A stretch of DNA of 64,000 nt. Origin: Zea mays (lineage: Eukaryota; Streptophyta; Magnoliopsida; Poales; Poaceae). Location: assembly GCF_902167145.1 (NCBI RefSeq), contig NW_023366853.1, forward strand, positions 1 to 64,000, read 5' to 3'. Of this stretch, positions 26,801-37,331 are shown in pieces (positions within the stretch are counted from its first letter, which is position 1; every line of letters begins with the position of its first letter). The translations under genes were made by a program, and so were the position numbers. The notes under the pieces were generated by a model, which saw nothing but the letters and a program-made list of their open reading frames with translations, was not told where the DNA came from and did not search any database.

Positions 26801-28741
26801 TGAAAATGATCGTTCATGGCTATTTTCGACAAAAATGGGGGTTGTGTGACAATTGATCATCGACCAGAGGCTCATACACCTCACCCCACATATGTTTCCT
26901 TGCCATAGATCACATTCTTGGATTTCTGGTGGAGACCATTTCTTGGTCAAAAATCCGTAGGTGTTAGCCTTCGGTATTATTGAAAATGGTCGTTCATGGC
27001 TATTTTCGACAAAAATGGGGGTTGTGTGGCCATTGATCATCGACCAGAGGCTCATACAGCTCACCCCACATATGTTTCCTTGCCATAGATCACATTCTTG
27101 GATTTCTGGTGGAGACCATTTCTTGGTCAAAAATCCGTACGTGTTAGCCTCTAGTATTATTGAAAATGGTCGCTCATGGCTATTTTCAAGGTCGCTCATG
27201 GCTATTTTCATAAAAAATGGGGGTTGTGTGGCCATTGATCATCGACCAGAGGCTCATACACCTCACCCCACATATGTTTCCTTGCCATAGATCACATTCT
27301 TGGATTTCTGGTGGAGACCATTTCTTGGTTAAAAACTCGTAGGTGTTAGCCTTCGGTATTATTGAAAATGGTCATTCATGGCTATTTTCGGCAAAATGGG
27401 GGTTTTGTGGCCATTTATCATCGACCAGAGGCTCATACACCTCACCCCACATATGTTTCCTTGCCATAGATTACATTCTTGGATTTCTGGTGGAGACCAT
27501 TTCTTGGTTAAAAACTCGTACGTGTTAGCCTTTGGTATTTTTGAAAATGGTCATTCATGGCTATTTTCGACAAAAATGGGGGTTGTGTGGCCATTGATCA
27601 TCGACCAGACGCTCATACACCTCACCCCACATATGTTTCCTTGCCATAGATCACATTCTTGGATTTATGGTGGAGACCATTTCTTGGTCAAAAATCCGTA
27701 GGTGTTAGCCTTCAGTGTCATTGAAAATGGTCGTTCATGGCTATTTTCGACAAAAATTAGGGTTGTGTGGCCATTGATCGTCGACCAGAGGCTCATACAC
27801 CTCACCCCACATATGTTTCCTTGTCATAGATCACACCATAGATTACATTCTTGGATTTCTGGTGGAAACCATTTCTTGGTTAAAAACTCGTACGTGTTAG
27901 CCTTCGGTATTATTGAAAATGGTCACTCATGGCTATTTTTGGCAAAATGGGGGTTGTGTGGCCATTGATCATCGACCAGAGGCTCGTACACCTCACCCCA
28001 CATATGTTTCCTTGCCATAGATCACATTCTTGGATTTCTGGTGGAGACCATTTCTTGGTCAAAAATCCGTAGGTGTTAGCCTTTAGTATTTTTGAAAATG
28101 GTCATTCATGGCTATTTTCGACAAAAATGGGGGTTGTGTGGCCATTGATCATCGACCAGACGCTCATACACCTCACCCCACATATGTTTCCTTGCCATAG
28201 ATCACATTCCTGGATTTCTGGTGGAGACCATTTCTTGGTTAAAAACTCGTACGTGTTAGCCTTCGGTATTATTGAAAATGGTCGTTCATGGCTATTTTCA
28301 GCAAAATGGGGGTTGTGTGGCCATTGATCTTCCACCATAGGCTCATACACCTCACCCCACATATGTTTCCTTGCCATAGATCACATTCTTGGATTTCTGG
28401 TGGAGACCATTTCTTGGTCAAAAATCCGTAGGTGTTAGCCTTCGGTATTATTGAAAATGGTCGTTCATGGCTATTTTCGACAAAAATGGGGGTTGTGTGG
28501 CCATTGATCATCGACCAGAGGCTCATACACCTCACCCCACATATGTTTCCTTGCCATAGATCACATTCTTGGATTTCTGGTGGAGACCATTTCTTGGTCA
28601 AAAATTCGTAGGTGTTAGCCTTCGGTATTTTTGAAAATGGTCATTCATGGCTATTTCGGCAAAATGGGGGTTGTGTGGCCATTGATCGTCGACCAGAGGC
28701 TCGTACACCTCACCCCACATATGTTTCCTTGCCATAGATCA

Positions 28742-29192
28742 AATGTTCTCCACCATAAATCCAAGAATGTGATCTATGGCAAGGAAACATATGTGTAGTG
28801 AGGTGTATGAGCCTCTGGTCGAAGATCAATGGTCTCCACCAGAAATCCAAGAATGTGATCTATGGCAAAGAAACATATGTGGGGTGAGGTGTATGAGCCT
28901 CTGGTCGATGATCAATGGCCACACAACCCCCATTTTGTCGAAAATAGCCATGAATGACCATTTTCAATAATACCGAAGGCTAACACGTACGAGTTTTTAA
29001 CCAAGAAATGGTTTCCACCAGAAATCCAAGAATGTAATATATGGCAAGGAAACATATGTGGGGTGAAGTGTACGAGCCTCTGGTCGATGATCAATGGCCA
29101 CACAACCCCCATTTTTTATGAAAATAGCCATGAGCGACCATTTTCAATAATACTAGAGGCTAACACCTACGGATTTTAGACCAAGAAATGGT
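28742..29192 (+). repeat. knob180 satellite after the main polarity switch, left of the transposon
   Basis: About 2.5 monomers in '+' polarity. The switch is '-' ...GCCATAGATC joined to '+' AAATGTTCTCCACC. The first part, with the TAGTGAGG variant and an 86-bp truncated monomer near 28830, is an inverted counterpart of the text around 8840-8990. The last five bases, ATGGT at 29188-29192, form the left target-site duplication of the retrotransposon. Confidence 0.93.
29188..29192. other. Target-site duplication, left copy (ATGGT)
   Basis: The five bases directly before the TG of the left LTR match the five directly after the CA of the right LTR. Ty1-copia integrases typically make a 5-bp duplication. 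Joining the flanks at one copy gives the ordinary satellite word AAGAAATGGTCTCCACC. Confidence 0.95.
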
Positions 29193-29762
29193 TGATAGTC
29201 GCCTAGAGGGGGGGGGGGGTGAATAGGGCGAAACTGAAATTTACAAATATAAACACAACTACAAGCCGGGTTAGCGTTAGAAATATGAAACCGAGTCCGC
29301 GAGAGAGGGTGGAAAACAAATCGCAAGCAAATGAAGAGTGTGACACGCGGATTTGTTTTACCGAGGTTCGGTTCTCTCAAACCTACTCCACGTTGAGGAG
29401 GCCACAAAGGCCGGGTCTCTTTCAACCCTTCCCTCTCTCAAACGATCCCACGGATCGAGTGAGCTTTCTCTTCTCAATCACTTGGAACACAAAGTACCCA
29501 CAAGGACCACCACAAGTTTGGTGTCTCTTGCCTCAATTACAAGTGAGTTTGATCGCAATGAAGGAATCAAGAAAGAAGAAAGCAATCCAAGCGCAAGAGC
29601 TCGAAAGAACACAAGCAAATCTCTCTCTCTAGTCACTAGGGCGTTGTGTGGAATTTGGAGAGGATTTGATCTCTTTGGTGTGTCTAGAATTGAATGCTAG
29701 AGCTCTTGTAAGTAGTTGGGAAGTGGAAAACTTGGATGCAATGAATGGTTGGGTGGTTGGGG

Positions 29763-29770
29763 TATTTATA
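29763..29770 (-). promoter_or_regulatory. TATA-like element in the 3' LTR
   Basis: The minus strand reads CTATAAATACCCCAACC. The same element in the 5' LTR is the likely core promoter. This copy lies in the 3' LTR and would point transcription out of the element into the flanking satellite at 29192 and below. Activity is not shown by sequence. Confidence 0.6.
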
Positions 29771-29819
29771 GCCCCAACCACCAAAATAACCGTTGGTGGA
29801 GGCTGTCTGTTCGATGGCG

Positions 29820-30315
29820 CACCGGACATGTCCGGTGCCCCTGCCACGTCACCAGTGCCGTTGGAATCTGACCGTTGGAGTTCTGACTTCTGGGCCCGCC
29901 TCGATGTCCGGTGGCGCACCGGACATGCACTGTTCACTGTCTGGTGCGCCGGCATGGGCGACTCTGACTTCTGCGCGCGCTGCGCGCGCATTAAATGCAT
30001 CGCAGGTAGCCGTTGGCGCCGAAGTAGCCGTTGCTCCGTGGATGCACCGGACAGTCCGGTGCACACCGGACATGTCCGGTGAATTATAGCGGAGCAGCCG
30101 CTCTGATTTCCCGAGGCTGGCGAGTTCCTGAGCCGCGTCCCGTTGGAGCACCGGACACTGTCCGGTGTACACCGGACAGACAGTGTCCGGTGTACACCGG
30201 ACAGTCCGGTGAATTATAGCGCGCCGGCTCTGGAGAATTCCCGAAGGCGACGAGTTCGCGTTGAAGTCCTTTGGTGCACCGGACACTGTCCAGTGGTGCA
30301 CCGGACAGTCCGGTG
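29820..30315. promoter_or_regulatory. U3 palindrome cluster, 3' LTR
   Basis: At least six palindromes of the form CACCGGACAGTCCGGTG or CACCGGACATGTCCGGTG, at 29820-29837, 30045-30061, 30064-30081, 30149-30167, 30195-30211 and 30299-30315. An expanded form lies at 30170-30192 (core CCGGACAGACAGTGTCCGG). Such LTR palindromes are a described conserved feature of maize Sireviruses. They lie upstream of the TATA-like box, so an enhancer or protein-binding role is plausible but not demonstrated here. A separate GCGCGCGCTGCGCGCGC palindrome sits near 29974. Confidence 0.85.
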
Positions 30316-30514
30316 CGCCAGACCAGAGGAGCCTTCGGTTGCTCCTTTGCTCTTTTGTTGAACCCAACACTTGGTCTTTTTATTGGCTAAGTGTGAACCT
30401 TTTGCACCTGTATAACTTATACACTAGAACAAACTAGTTAGTCCAAAGATTTGTGTTGGGCAATTCAACCACCAAAATTATATAGGAACTAGGTGTAAGC
30501 CTAATTCCCTTTCA

Positions 30515-30528
30515 ATCTCCCCCTTTTT
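30515..30528 (-). other. Polypurine tract adjoining the 3' LTR
   Basis: The minus strand reads AAAAAGGGGGAGAT immediately before the LTR's TG. This is the usual position for the plus-strand primer of reverse transcription in LTR elements. Confidence 0.9.
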
Positions 30529-31332
30529 GGTGATTGATGCCAACACAAACCAAAGCAAATATAGAAGTGCATAATTGAACTAGTTTGCATAATATAAGTG
30601 CAAAGGTTGCTTGGAATTGAGCCAATATAAATACTTACAAGATATGCATGGATTGTTTCTTCATTTTTAACATTTTGGACCACGCTTGCACCACATGTTT
30701 TGTTTTTGCAAAATCTTTTCTAAATCTTTTCAAAGTTCTTTTGCAAATAGTCAAGGGTAAATGAATAAGAGTTTGCAAAGCATTTTCAAGATTTGAAATT
30801 TTCTCCCCCTGTTCCAAATGCTTTTCCTTTGACTAAACAAAACTCCCCTTAAATAAAATCTCCTCTTAGTGTTCAAGAGGGTTTTGATGAAACAATTTTG
30901 AAATACTACTTTCTCCCCTTTTTGAACACATTAAGATACCAAATTGACAATTGGAAATTACATTTTAAAATTAGGTGGTGGTGCGGTCCTTTTGCTTTGG
31001 GCTAATACTTCCTCCCCCTTTGGCATGAATCGCCAAAAACGGAGTCATTAGAGCCCTTCAAATAACTTTCTCCTCCCTTGGTCATAAATAAAAGAGTGAA
31101 GATTATACCAAAGTAGGAGTCCTTTTGTTTTGCTCTCTCCCCCAAGGATAGAGAGCGGCTCGGAGTGACGGCGAAGGATGAGTTGACGGAGTGGAAGCCT
31201 TTGTCTTCGCCGAAGACTCCAATGCCCTTTGAATGCACCTATGACTTGATTTGAAGTAGACTTGAAAACACATTAGTCATAGCATATGAAAGAGACATGA
31301 TCAAAGGTATATTCATGAGCTATGTGTGCAAG
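30529..31332 (-). other. Non-coding 3' region with repeated polypurine tracts
   Basis: About 800 bp between the pol stop and the LTR-adjacent polypurine tract. I see no credible gene: the open frames here are under 80 codons, AT-rich and without recognisable motifs, and there is no envelope-like frame. On the minus strand, purine runs recur at 30801-30810, 30841-30850, 30911-30924, 31009-31022, 31068-31080 and 31132-31146 (cores such as AGGGGGAG and AAGGGGAGAAA). Multiple tracts upstream of the 3' LTR are a reported Sirevirus hallmark. Confidence 0.8.
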
Positions 31333-34300
31333 TTAGCAATAGAAATTTCTAGAATCAAGAATATTGAGCTCATGCCTAAGTTTGGTAAAAGTTTGTTCAT
31401 CAAGTGGTTTGGTAAAGATATCGGCTAATTGATCTTTAGTATTAATGTATGCAATCTCAATATATCCCTTTTGTTGGTGATCCCTAAGAAAATGATACTG
31501 AATGGCTATGTGCTTAGTGCGGCTATGCTCGACGGGATTGTCGGCCATTTTGATTGCACTCTCATTATCACATAGCAAAGGGACTTTGGTTAATTTGTAA
31601 CTGTAGTCCCGCAGGGTTTGCCTCATCCAAAGCAATTGCGCGCAACAATGACCTGCGGCAATGTACTCGGCTTCGGCGGTTGAAAGAGCGACCGAATTTT
31701 GCTTCTTTGAGGCCCAAGACACCAAGGATCTTCCCAAGAACTGGCAAGTCCCTGATGTGCTCTTTCTATTAATCTTACACCCCGCCCAATCGGCATCCGA
31801 ATAACCAATTAAATCAAAAGTGGATCCACGAGGGTACCAAAGCCCAAACTTAGGAGTATAAGCCAAATATCTCAAGATTCGTTTTACGGTCGTAAGGTGG
31901 GATTCCTTAGGGTCGGATTGGAATCTTGCACACATGCAAAGGGAAAGCATAATGTCCGGTCGAGATGCACATAAATAGAGTAATGAACCTATCATCGACT
32001 GGTATACCTTTTGATCCACGGACTTACCTCCCGTGTCGAGGTCGAGATGCCCATTAGTTCCCATGGGTGTCTTGATGGGTTTGGCATCCTTCATCCCAAA
32101 CTTGGTTAGAATGTCTTGAGTGTACTTTGTTTGGCTGATGAAGGTGCCCTCTTGGAGTTGTTTGACTTGGAATCCTAGAAAATACTTCAACTCCCCCATC
32201 ATCAACATCTCGAACTTTTGTGTCATGATCCTACTAAATTCTTCACAAGTAGATTCGTTAGTAGACCCAAATATGATATCATCAACATAAATTTGGCATA
32301 CAAACAAATCATTGTCAAGAGTTTTAGTGAATAGAGTAGGATCGGCTTTTCCGACTTTGAAGCCATTAGCAATAAGGAAATCCCTAAGGCATTCATACCA
32401 TGCTCTTGGGGCTTGCTTGAGCCCGTAAAGCGCCTTAGAGAGCTTATAGACATGGTTAGGATACTCACTGTCTTCAAAGCCGGGAGGTTGCTCAACATAG
32501 ACCTCTTCCTTGATTGGTCCATTGAGGAAGGCACTTTTCACGTCCATTTGATAAAGCTTAAAGCCATGGTAAGTAGCATAGGCTAATAATATATGAATTG
32601 ACTCAAGCCTAGCTACGGGTGCATAGGTTTCACCGAAATCCAAACCTTCGACTTAGGAGTATCCCTTGGCCACAAGTCGAGCTTTGTTCCTTATCACCAC
32701 ACCATGCTCGTCTTGCTTGTTGCGGAAGACCCATTTGGTTCCTACAACATTTTGGTTAGGACGTGGAACTAAATGCCATACCTCATTCCTAGTGAAGTTG
32801 TTGAGCTCTTCTTGCATCGCCACCACCCAATCCGAATCTTGTAGTGCTTCCTCTACCCTGTGTGGCTCAATAGAGGAAACAAACGAGTAATGTTCACAAA
32901 AATGTGCAACACGAGATCTAGTAGTTACCCCCTTATGAATGTCGCCGAGGATGGTGTCGACGGGGTGATCTCGTTGGATTGCTTGGTGGACTCTTGGGTG
33001 TGGCGGCCTTTGTTCCTCTTCCTCCTTGTCTTCCTCATTTGCATCTCCCCCTTGATCATTGCCATCATCTTGAGGTGGCTCAATTGCTTGATCTTCTACT
33101 TCATCAACTTGAGCCTCATCCTCATTTTGAGTTGGTGGAGATGCTCGCGTGGAGGAGGATGGTTGATCTTGTGCTTTTGGAAGCTCTTCGGATTCCTTAG
33201 GACACACATCCCCAATGGACATGTTCCTTAGCGCGATGCACGGAGCCTCTTCATCACCTATCTCATTAAGATCAACTTGCTCTACTTGAGAGCCGTTAGT
33301 TTCATCAAACACAACGTCACATGAGACTTCAACTAGTCCAGTGGACTTGTTAAAGACCCTATATGCCCTTGTGTTTGAGTCATAACCAAGTAAAAAGCCT
33401 TCCACAGTCTTAGGAGCAAATTTAGATTTTCTACCTCTTTTAATAAGAATAAAGCATTTGCTACCAAAGACTCTAAAATATGAAATGTTGGGCTTTTTAC
33501 CGGTTAGGAGTTCATATGATGTCTTCTTGAGGATTCGGTGTAGATACAACCGGTTGATGGCGTAGCAAGCGGTGTTGACCGCCTCGGCCCAAAACCGATC
33601 CGAAGTCTTGTACTCATCAAGCATGGTCCTTGCCATGTCTAATAGAGTTCGATTCTTCCTCTCCACTACACCATTTTGTTGTGGGGTGTAGGGAGAAGAG
33701 AACTCATGCTTGATGCCCTCTTCCTCAAGAAAGCCTTCGATTTGAGAGTTCTTGAACTCCGTCCCGTTGTCGCTTCTTATTTTCTTGATCCTTAAGCCAA
33801 ACTCATTTTGAGCCCGTCTCAAGAATCCCTTTAAGGTCTCTTGGGTTTGAGATTTTTCCTGTAAAAAGAATACCCAAGTGAAGCGAGAATAATCATCCAC
33901 TATTACAAGACAATACTTACTCCCGCCGATGCTTATGTAAGCAATCGGGCCGAATAGGTCCATGTGTAGGAGCTCCAGTGGTCTTTCGGTCGTCATGATG
34001 TTCTTGTGTGGATGATGGGCTCCAACTTGCTTTCCTGCCTGACATGCACTACAAATCCTGTCTTTCTCAAAATGAACATTTGTTAGTCCTAAAATGTGTT
34101 CTCCCTTTAGAAGCTTATGAAGATTCTTCATCCCAACATGGGCTAGTCGGCGGTGCCAGAGCCAACCCATGTTAGTCTTAGCAATTAAGCATGTGTCGAG
34201 TTCAGCTCTATCAAAATCTACTAAGTATAGCTGACCCTCTAACACACCCTTAAATGCTATTGAATCATCACTTCTTCTAAAGACAGTGACACCTACATCA

Positions 34301-34575
34301 GTAAATAGACAGTTGTAGCCCATTTGACATAATTGTGAAACGGAAAGCAAATTGTAATCTAAAGAATCTACAAGAAAAACATTGGAAATTGAATGGTCAG
34401 GAGATATAGCAATTTTACCAAGACCTTTGACCAAACCTTGATTTCCATCCCCGAATGTGATAACTCGTTGGGGATCTTGGTTTTTCTCATAGGAGGAGAA
34501 CATCCTTTTCTCCACTGTCATATGGTTTGTGCACCTGCTGTCGAGTATCCAACTTGAGCCCCCGGATGCATAAAC
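31333..34575 (-). pseudogene. pol: pol polyprotein (protease, integrase, RT, RNase H), disrupted
   Basis: The frame opens at 34575 after a TAG and runs to the stop at 31333, broken once by an in-frame TAA at 32655-32653. The first part contains the protease motif WILDSRCTNHM, where copia proteases normally have D-S/T-G. Numbering from the Met at 34521, the integrase zinc site is H123, H127, C157, C160 and the DDE triad is D188, D251, E287 with 35 residues between the last two. A disordered acidic linker covers about 410-520, followed by the RT N-terminus. After the stop come RT motifs [11 protein letters not shown] and IYVDDIIFG, then RNase [16 protein letters not shown] and CDNESA. The later motif reads KHIAIQYH, with Ala where relatives have Asp. 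The enzymes would cut the polyprotein, integrate cDNA and copy RNA in cytoplasmic particles, but this copy cannot make an intact product. Confidence 0.93.
32653..32655 (-). other. Premature ochre stop in pol
   Basis: The minus strand reads TAC TCC TAA GTC GAA GGT within the RT N-terminal region, just after the motif RLVAKGYS. The frame continues without shift on the other side ([16 protein letters not shown]). It is therefore a single nonsense change and not an indel. It cuts RT and RNase H off from integrase. Confidence 0.93.
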
Positions 34576-34591
34576 CTACAAAACAATTTTA
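34576..34591 (-). other. gag/pol junction without frame overlap
   Basis: The gag frame stops with TAA at 34591-34589. The pol frame lies +1 relative to gag and is closed by TAG at 34578-34576, downstream of the gag stop. The two frames therefore never overlap, so a simple ribosomal slip cannot join them in this copy. The junction reads AACTAAAATTGTTTTGTAG then GTTTATGC. That resembles a plant intron 3' end: a branch-like CTAAAAT, a T-rich tract, then GTAG|G. Whether this is used is unknown. Confidence 0.7.
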
Positions 34592-37285
34592 GTTCTTGAC
34601 TTTAGGTACCCAAACGGTTTTGGGTCCTTTGGCATTAGAAACAAGAACTTTGGGTATCCAATCACAAGTCTTTGACCCCTTGTGTTTGCCCCCAACAAAC
34701 TTGGCAACTACCTTGCCGGATTTGTTAGTCAAAACATAAGATGCATCAAAAGTTTTAAAAGAAATATCATGATCATTTGATGCAATAGGAGTTTTCTTCT
34801 TAGGCAACTTAGCACGGGTTGGTTGCCTAGAGCTAGATGTCTCACCCTTATACATAAAAGCATGATTAGGGCCAGAGTGAGACTTCCTAGAGTGAATTCT
34901 CCTAATTTTGTCCTCGGGATAACCGACAGGGTATAAAATGTAACCCTCGTTATCCTGAGGCATGGGAGCCTTGCCCTTAACAAAGTTGGACAATCTTTTA
35001 GGAGGGGCATTAAGTTTGACATTGTCTCCCCTTTGAAAGCCAATGCCATCCTTGATGCCCGGGCGTCTCCCATTATAGAGCATACTTCTAGCAAATTTAA
35101 ACTTTTCATTTTCTAAGTTATGCTCGACAATTTTAGCATCTAATTTTGCTATATGATCATTTTGTTGTTTAATCAAAATCATGTGATCATGAATAGCATC
35201 AACATCAATATCTCTACATCTAGTACAAATAGTGACATGCTCAATGGTAGATGTAGATGGTTTGCAAGAATTAAGTTCAACAATCTTAGCACGTAATATA
35301 TCATTCTTATCTCTAAGATCGGAAATTGTAACTTTGCAAACATCAAAATCTTTAGCCTTAGCAATCAAGTTTTCATTTTCTAATCTAAGGCTAGCAAGAG
35401 ATACATTCAATTCTTCAATCTTAGCAAGTAAATCATCATTATTGTTTCTAAGATTGGGAATTGAAATATCACAAACATGAGAATCAACCTTAGCATTTAA
35501 ACTAGCATTTTCATTTCTAAGGTTGTCAATCATCTCATGGCAAGTGCTTAGCTCACTAGATAGTTTTTGACATTTTTCTACTTCTAGAGCATAAGCATTT
35601 TTAACCTTAACATGCTTCTTATTTTCTTTAATAAGGAAGTCCTCTTGAGTGTCCAAGAGATCATCCTTTTCATGAATGGCACTAATCAATTCATTAAGTT
35701 TTTCCTTTTGTTGCATGTTGAGGTTGGCAAAAAGAGATCGCAAGTTATCCTCCTCATCACTAGCATTATCATCACTAGAAGACTCATATTTAGTGGAGGA
35801 CTTAGATTTAACCTTCTTCCGTTTGCCGTCCTTTGCCATGAGGCACTTGTGGTCGACGTTGGGGAAGAGGAGTCCCTTGGTGACGGCGATGTTGGCGACG
35901 TCCTCGTCGTCGGAGGAGTCGCTTGAGCTCTCGTCGGAGTCCCACTCCCGACAAACATGGGCATCGCCGCCCTTCTTCTTGTAGTACCTCTTCTTTTCTC
36001 TCCTCTTGCCCTTCTTGTCGTTATCCCTGTCACTGTCACTTGATAATGGACATTTTGCAATAAAGTGACCGGGCTTACCACACTTGTAGCAAACTTTCTT
36101 GGAGCGGGACTTGTAGTCTTTCCCCCTCCTTTGCTTGAGGATTTGGCGGAAGCTCTTGATGACGAGCGCCATTTCCTCATTGTCGAGCTTGGAGGCGTCG
36201 ATTGGTTGTCTACTTGGTGTAGACTCCTCCTTCTTTTCCTCTGTCGCCTTGAATGTGACGGGTTGAGCTTCGGATGTGGAGGGATCATCAAGCTCGTTGA
36301 GCTCCCTCGAGCCTTCGATCATGCACTCAAAACTTACAAAATTCCCGATAACTTCCTCTGGGGTCATTTTAGTATATCTAGGATTACCACGAATTAATCG
36401 AACTTGAGTGGGGTTAAGGAAAATGAGAGATCTTAGAATAACCTTAACCACTTCGTGGTCGTCCCACTTCTTGCTCCCGAGGTTGCGCACTTGGTTCACC
36501 AAGGTCTTGAGCCGGTTGTACATGTGTTGTGGCTCTTCCCCTTTGCGAAGACGGAACCGACCGAGCTCCCCCTCGATCGTTTCCCGCTTGGTGATCTTTG
36601 TGAGCTCATCTCCCTCGTGCGCGGTTTTGAGCACATCCCAAACCTCCTTGGCGCTCTTCAACCCTTGAACTTTGTTATACTCCTCTCTACTTAAAGAGGC
36701 GAGGAGTATTGTTGTTTCTTGAGAGTTGAAGTGCTCGATTTGGGCCACCTCATCCTCATCGTAGTCTTCATCCCCTACGGACGGTACCTGTGCACCAAAC
36801 TCAACAACATCCCATATACTTTTGTGGAGCGAGGTTAGATGAAATCGCATTAAATCGCTCCACCTAGCGTAATATTCACCATCAAAAGTTGGTGGTTTGC
36901 CTAATGGGACGGAAAGTAAAGGTGTATGTTTAGAAATGCGAGGGTAGCTTAGGGGAATCTTACTATACTTCTTACGCTCTTGGCGTTTAGAAGTGACGGA
37001 CGCCGCGTCGGAGCCGGAGGTGGATGTTGATGAAGTGTCGGTCTCGTAGTAGACGACTTTCCTCATCCTCTTTTGCTTGTCCCCACTCCGATGCGGCTTG
37101 TGAGAGGAAGATTTCTCCTTCTTCTATTTGTGGTGAGAAGAAGATTTCTTCTCCTTCCCTTTGTTGGAGGAGCTCTTCTTCTTCTCCTTCCTCTTAGTGC
37201 GGGACTCTTCCGATGAAGTGCTCCCGTGGCTTGTAGTAGGCTTTTCGCCGGTCTCCATCTCCTTCTTGGCGTGATCTCCCGACAT
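34589..37285 (-). pseudogene. gag: gag capsid/nucleocapsid protein, disrupted by an early stop
   Basis: The likely original start is the ATG at 37285 (MSGDHAKKEMETGEK), about 45 nt after the primer binding site. An in-frame TAG at 37126-37124 (codon 54) interrupts a Lys/Ser-rich head. The frame then stays open to the TAA at 34591-34589, with an internal ATG at 37066 that would give 825 residues. Numbering from 37066, about 60-270 is the copia-type gag/UBN2 region (YYARWSDLMRFHLTSL, VKVILRSL). Residues 326-339 are a CCHC zinc knuckle, CYKCGKPGHFIAKC, expected to bind element RNA. An acidic Ser-rich stretch and a long heptad-like coiled coil (about 450-680) follow, and then a basic tail. Gag normally builds cytoplasmic virus-like particles. 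Translation from 37066 might still give a head-truncated Gag, which is inference. Confidence 0.92.
37124..37126 (-). other. Premature amber stop in gag
   Basis: The minus strand reads CACCACAAATAGAAGAAGG, with TAG in the frame set by the ATG at 37285. Lys/Glu/Ser-rich coding text continues in the same frame on both sides, so this is a nonsense substitution and not the true N-terminus. Confidence 0.88.
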
Positions 37286-37318
37286 TACTTCGAGCGGTTA
37301 GGCTCTAATGAAGAACCT
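37286..37318 (-). other. Short gag leader
   Basis: 33 bp between the primer binding site and the first gag ATG on the minus strand. No upstream ATG is seen. The full 5' untranslated region of the RNA would also include the R and U5 parts of the 5' LTR. Confidence 0.65.
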
Positions 37319-37331
37319 GGCTTTGATACCA
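37319..37331 (-). other. Primer binding site (tRNA-iMet type)
   Basis: The minus strand reads TGGTATCAAAGCC two bases after the 5' LTR end. It matches the complement of the plant initiator methionine tRNA 3' end (TGGTATCAGAGC) with one difference (A for G). Its position fixes the right LTR as the 5' LTR and the element as minus-strand. Confidence 0.92.

Larger units (their letters stand above)
5291..28741 (-). repeat. knob180 satellite, long continuous minus-orientation array
   Basis: About 129 tandem monomers without a polarity change, the longest uniform block in the window. It holds several internal HOR blocks (listed separately), 202-bp variants (e.g. near 6777, 8584, 11400, 13040, 14680, 15807, 17444, 17646, 18927, 20026, 22045, 22969, 24247, 25707, 26265, 27187), many 179-bp monomers with CGGCAAAATGGGGG, and 86-bp deletion monomers (5.8-8.9 kb). 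An 11-bp local duplication (CCATAGATCACACCATAGAT) occurs near 9853 and 27833. I see no TR-1 (350-bp) knob repeat, no CentC and no other transposable element inside it. Confidence 0.96.
29193..30514 (-). repeat. 3' LTR (left copy)
   Basis: 1322 bp, starting TG and ending CA on either strand. On the minus strand it runs from TGAAAGGGAATTAGGC to GCGACTATCA. It carries the palindrome cluster at 29820-30315, a TATA-like CTATAAATA at 29771-29763 and a run of 12 C (minus strand) near the end. It is 6 bp longer than the other LTR: it has one extra 25-bp palindrome unit near 30168-30192 and lacks a 19-bp unit present in the right LTR. This copy would supply the transcript 3' end. Confidence 0.95.

Noticed and set aside
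1..28741. CRISPR-like array, from regularly spaced repeats
   Set aside because: The repeated unit is a continuous ~180-bp satellite with no unique spacers, there are no cas genes, and the sequence is a eukaryotic knob repeat.
29219..29700. Plus-strand open frames of 115-137 codons in both LTRs
   Set aside because: They lie antisense to the element's transcription within R/U5, have no recognisable domain, and are duplicated only because the LTR is duplicated.
29648..30370. Open frames rich in CTG/HRT/PDS motifs over the LTR palindromes
   Set aside because: The apparent peptide repeats come from the CACCGGACAGTCCGGTG palindromes read in several frames on both strands. There is no independent coding evidence.
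29193..30514. Independent solo LTR or a second element
   Set aside because: Matching target duplications, primer binding site and polypurine tract place it as the 3' LTR of the single complete element.
31002..31238. A 78-codon minus frame as an envelope-like third gene
   Set aside because: Too short, no transmembrane or other recognisable segment, and it overlaps polypurine tracts in the non-coding 3' region.
34729..36694. Frames of 60-200 codons on both strands inside the gag region
   Set aside because: Shadows of gag in other frames. The minus frame with the CCHC knuckle and UBN2-like region is the real one.
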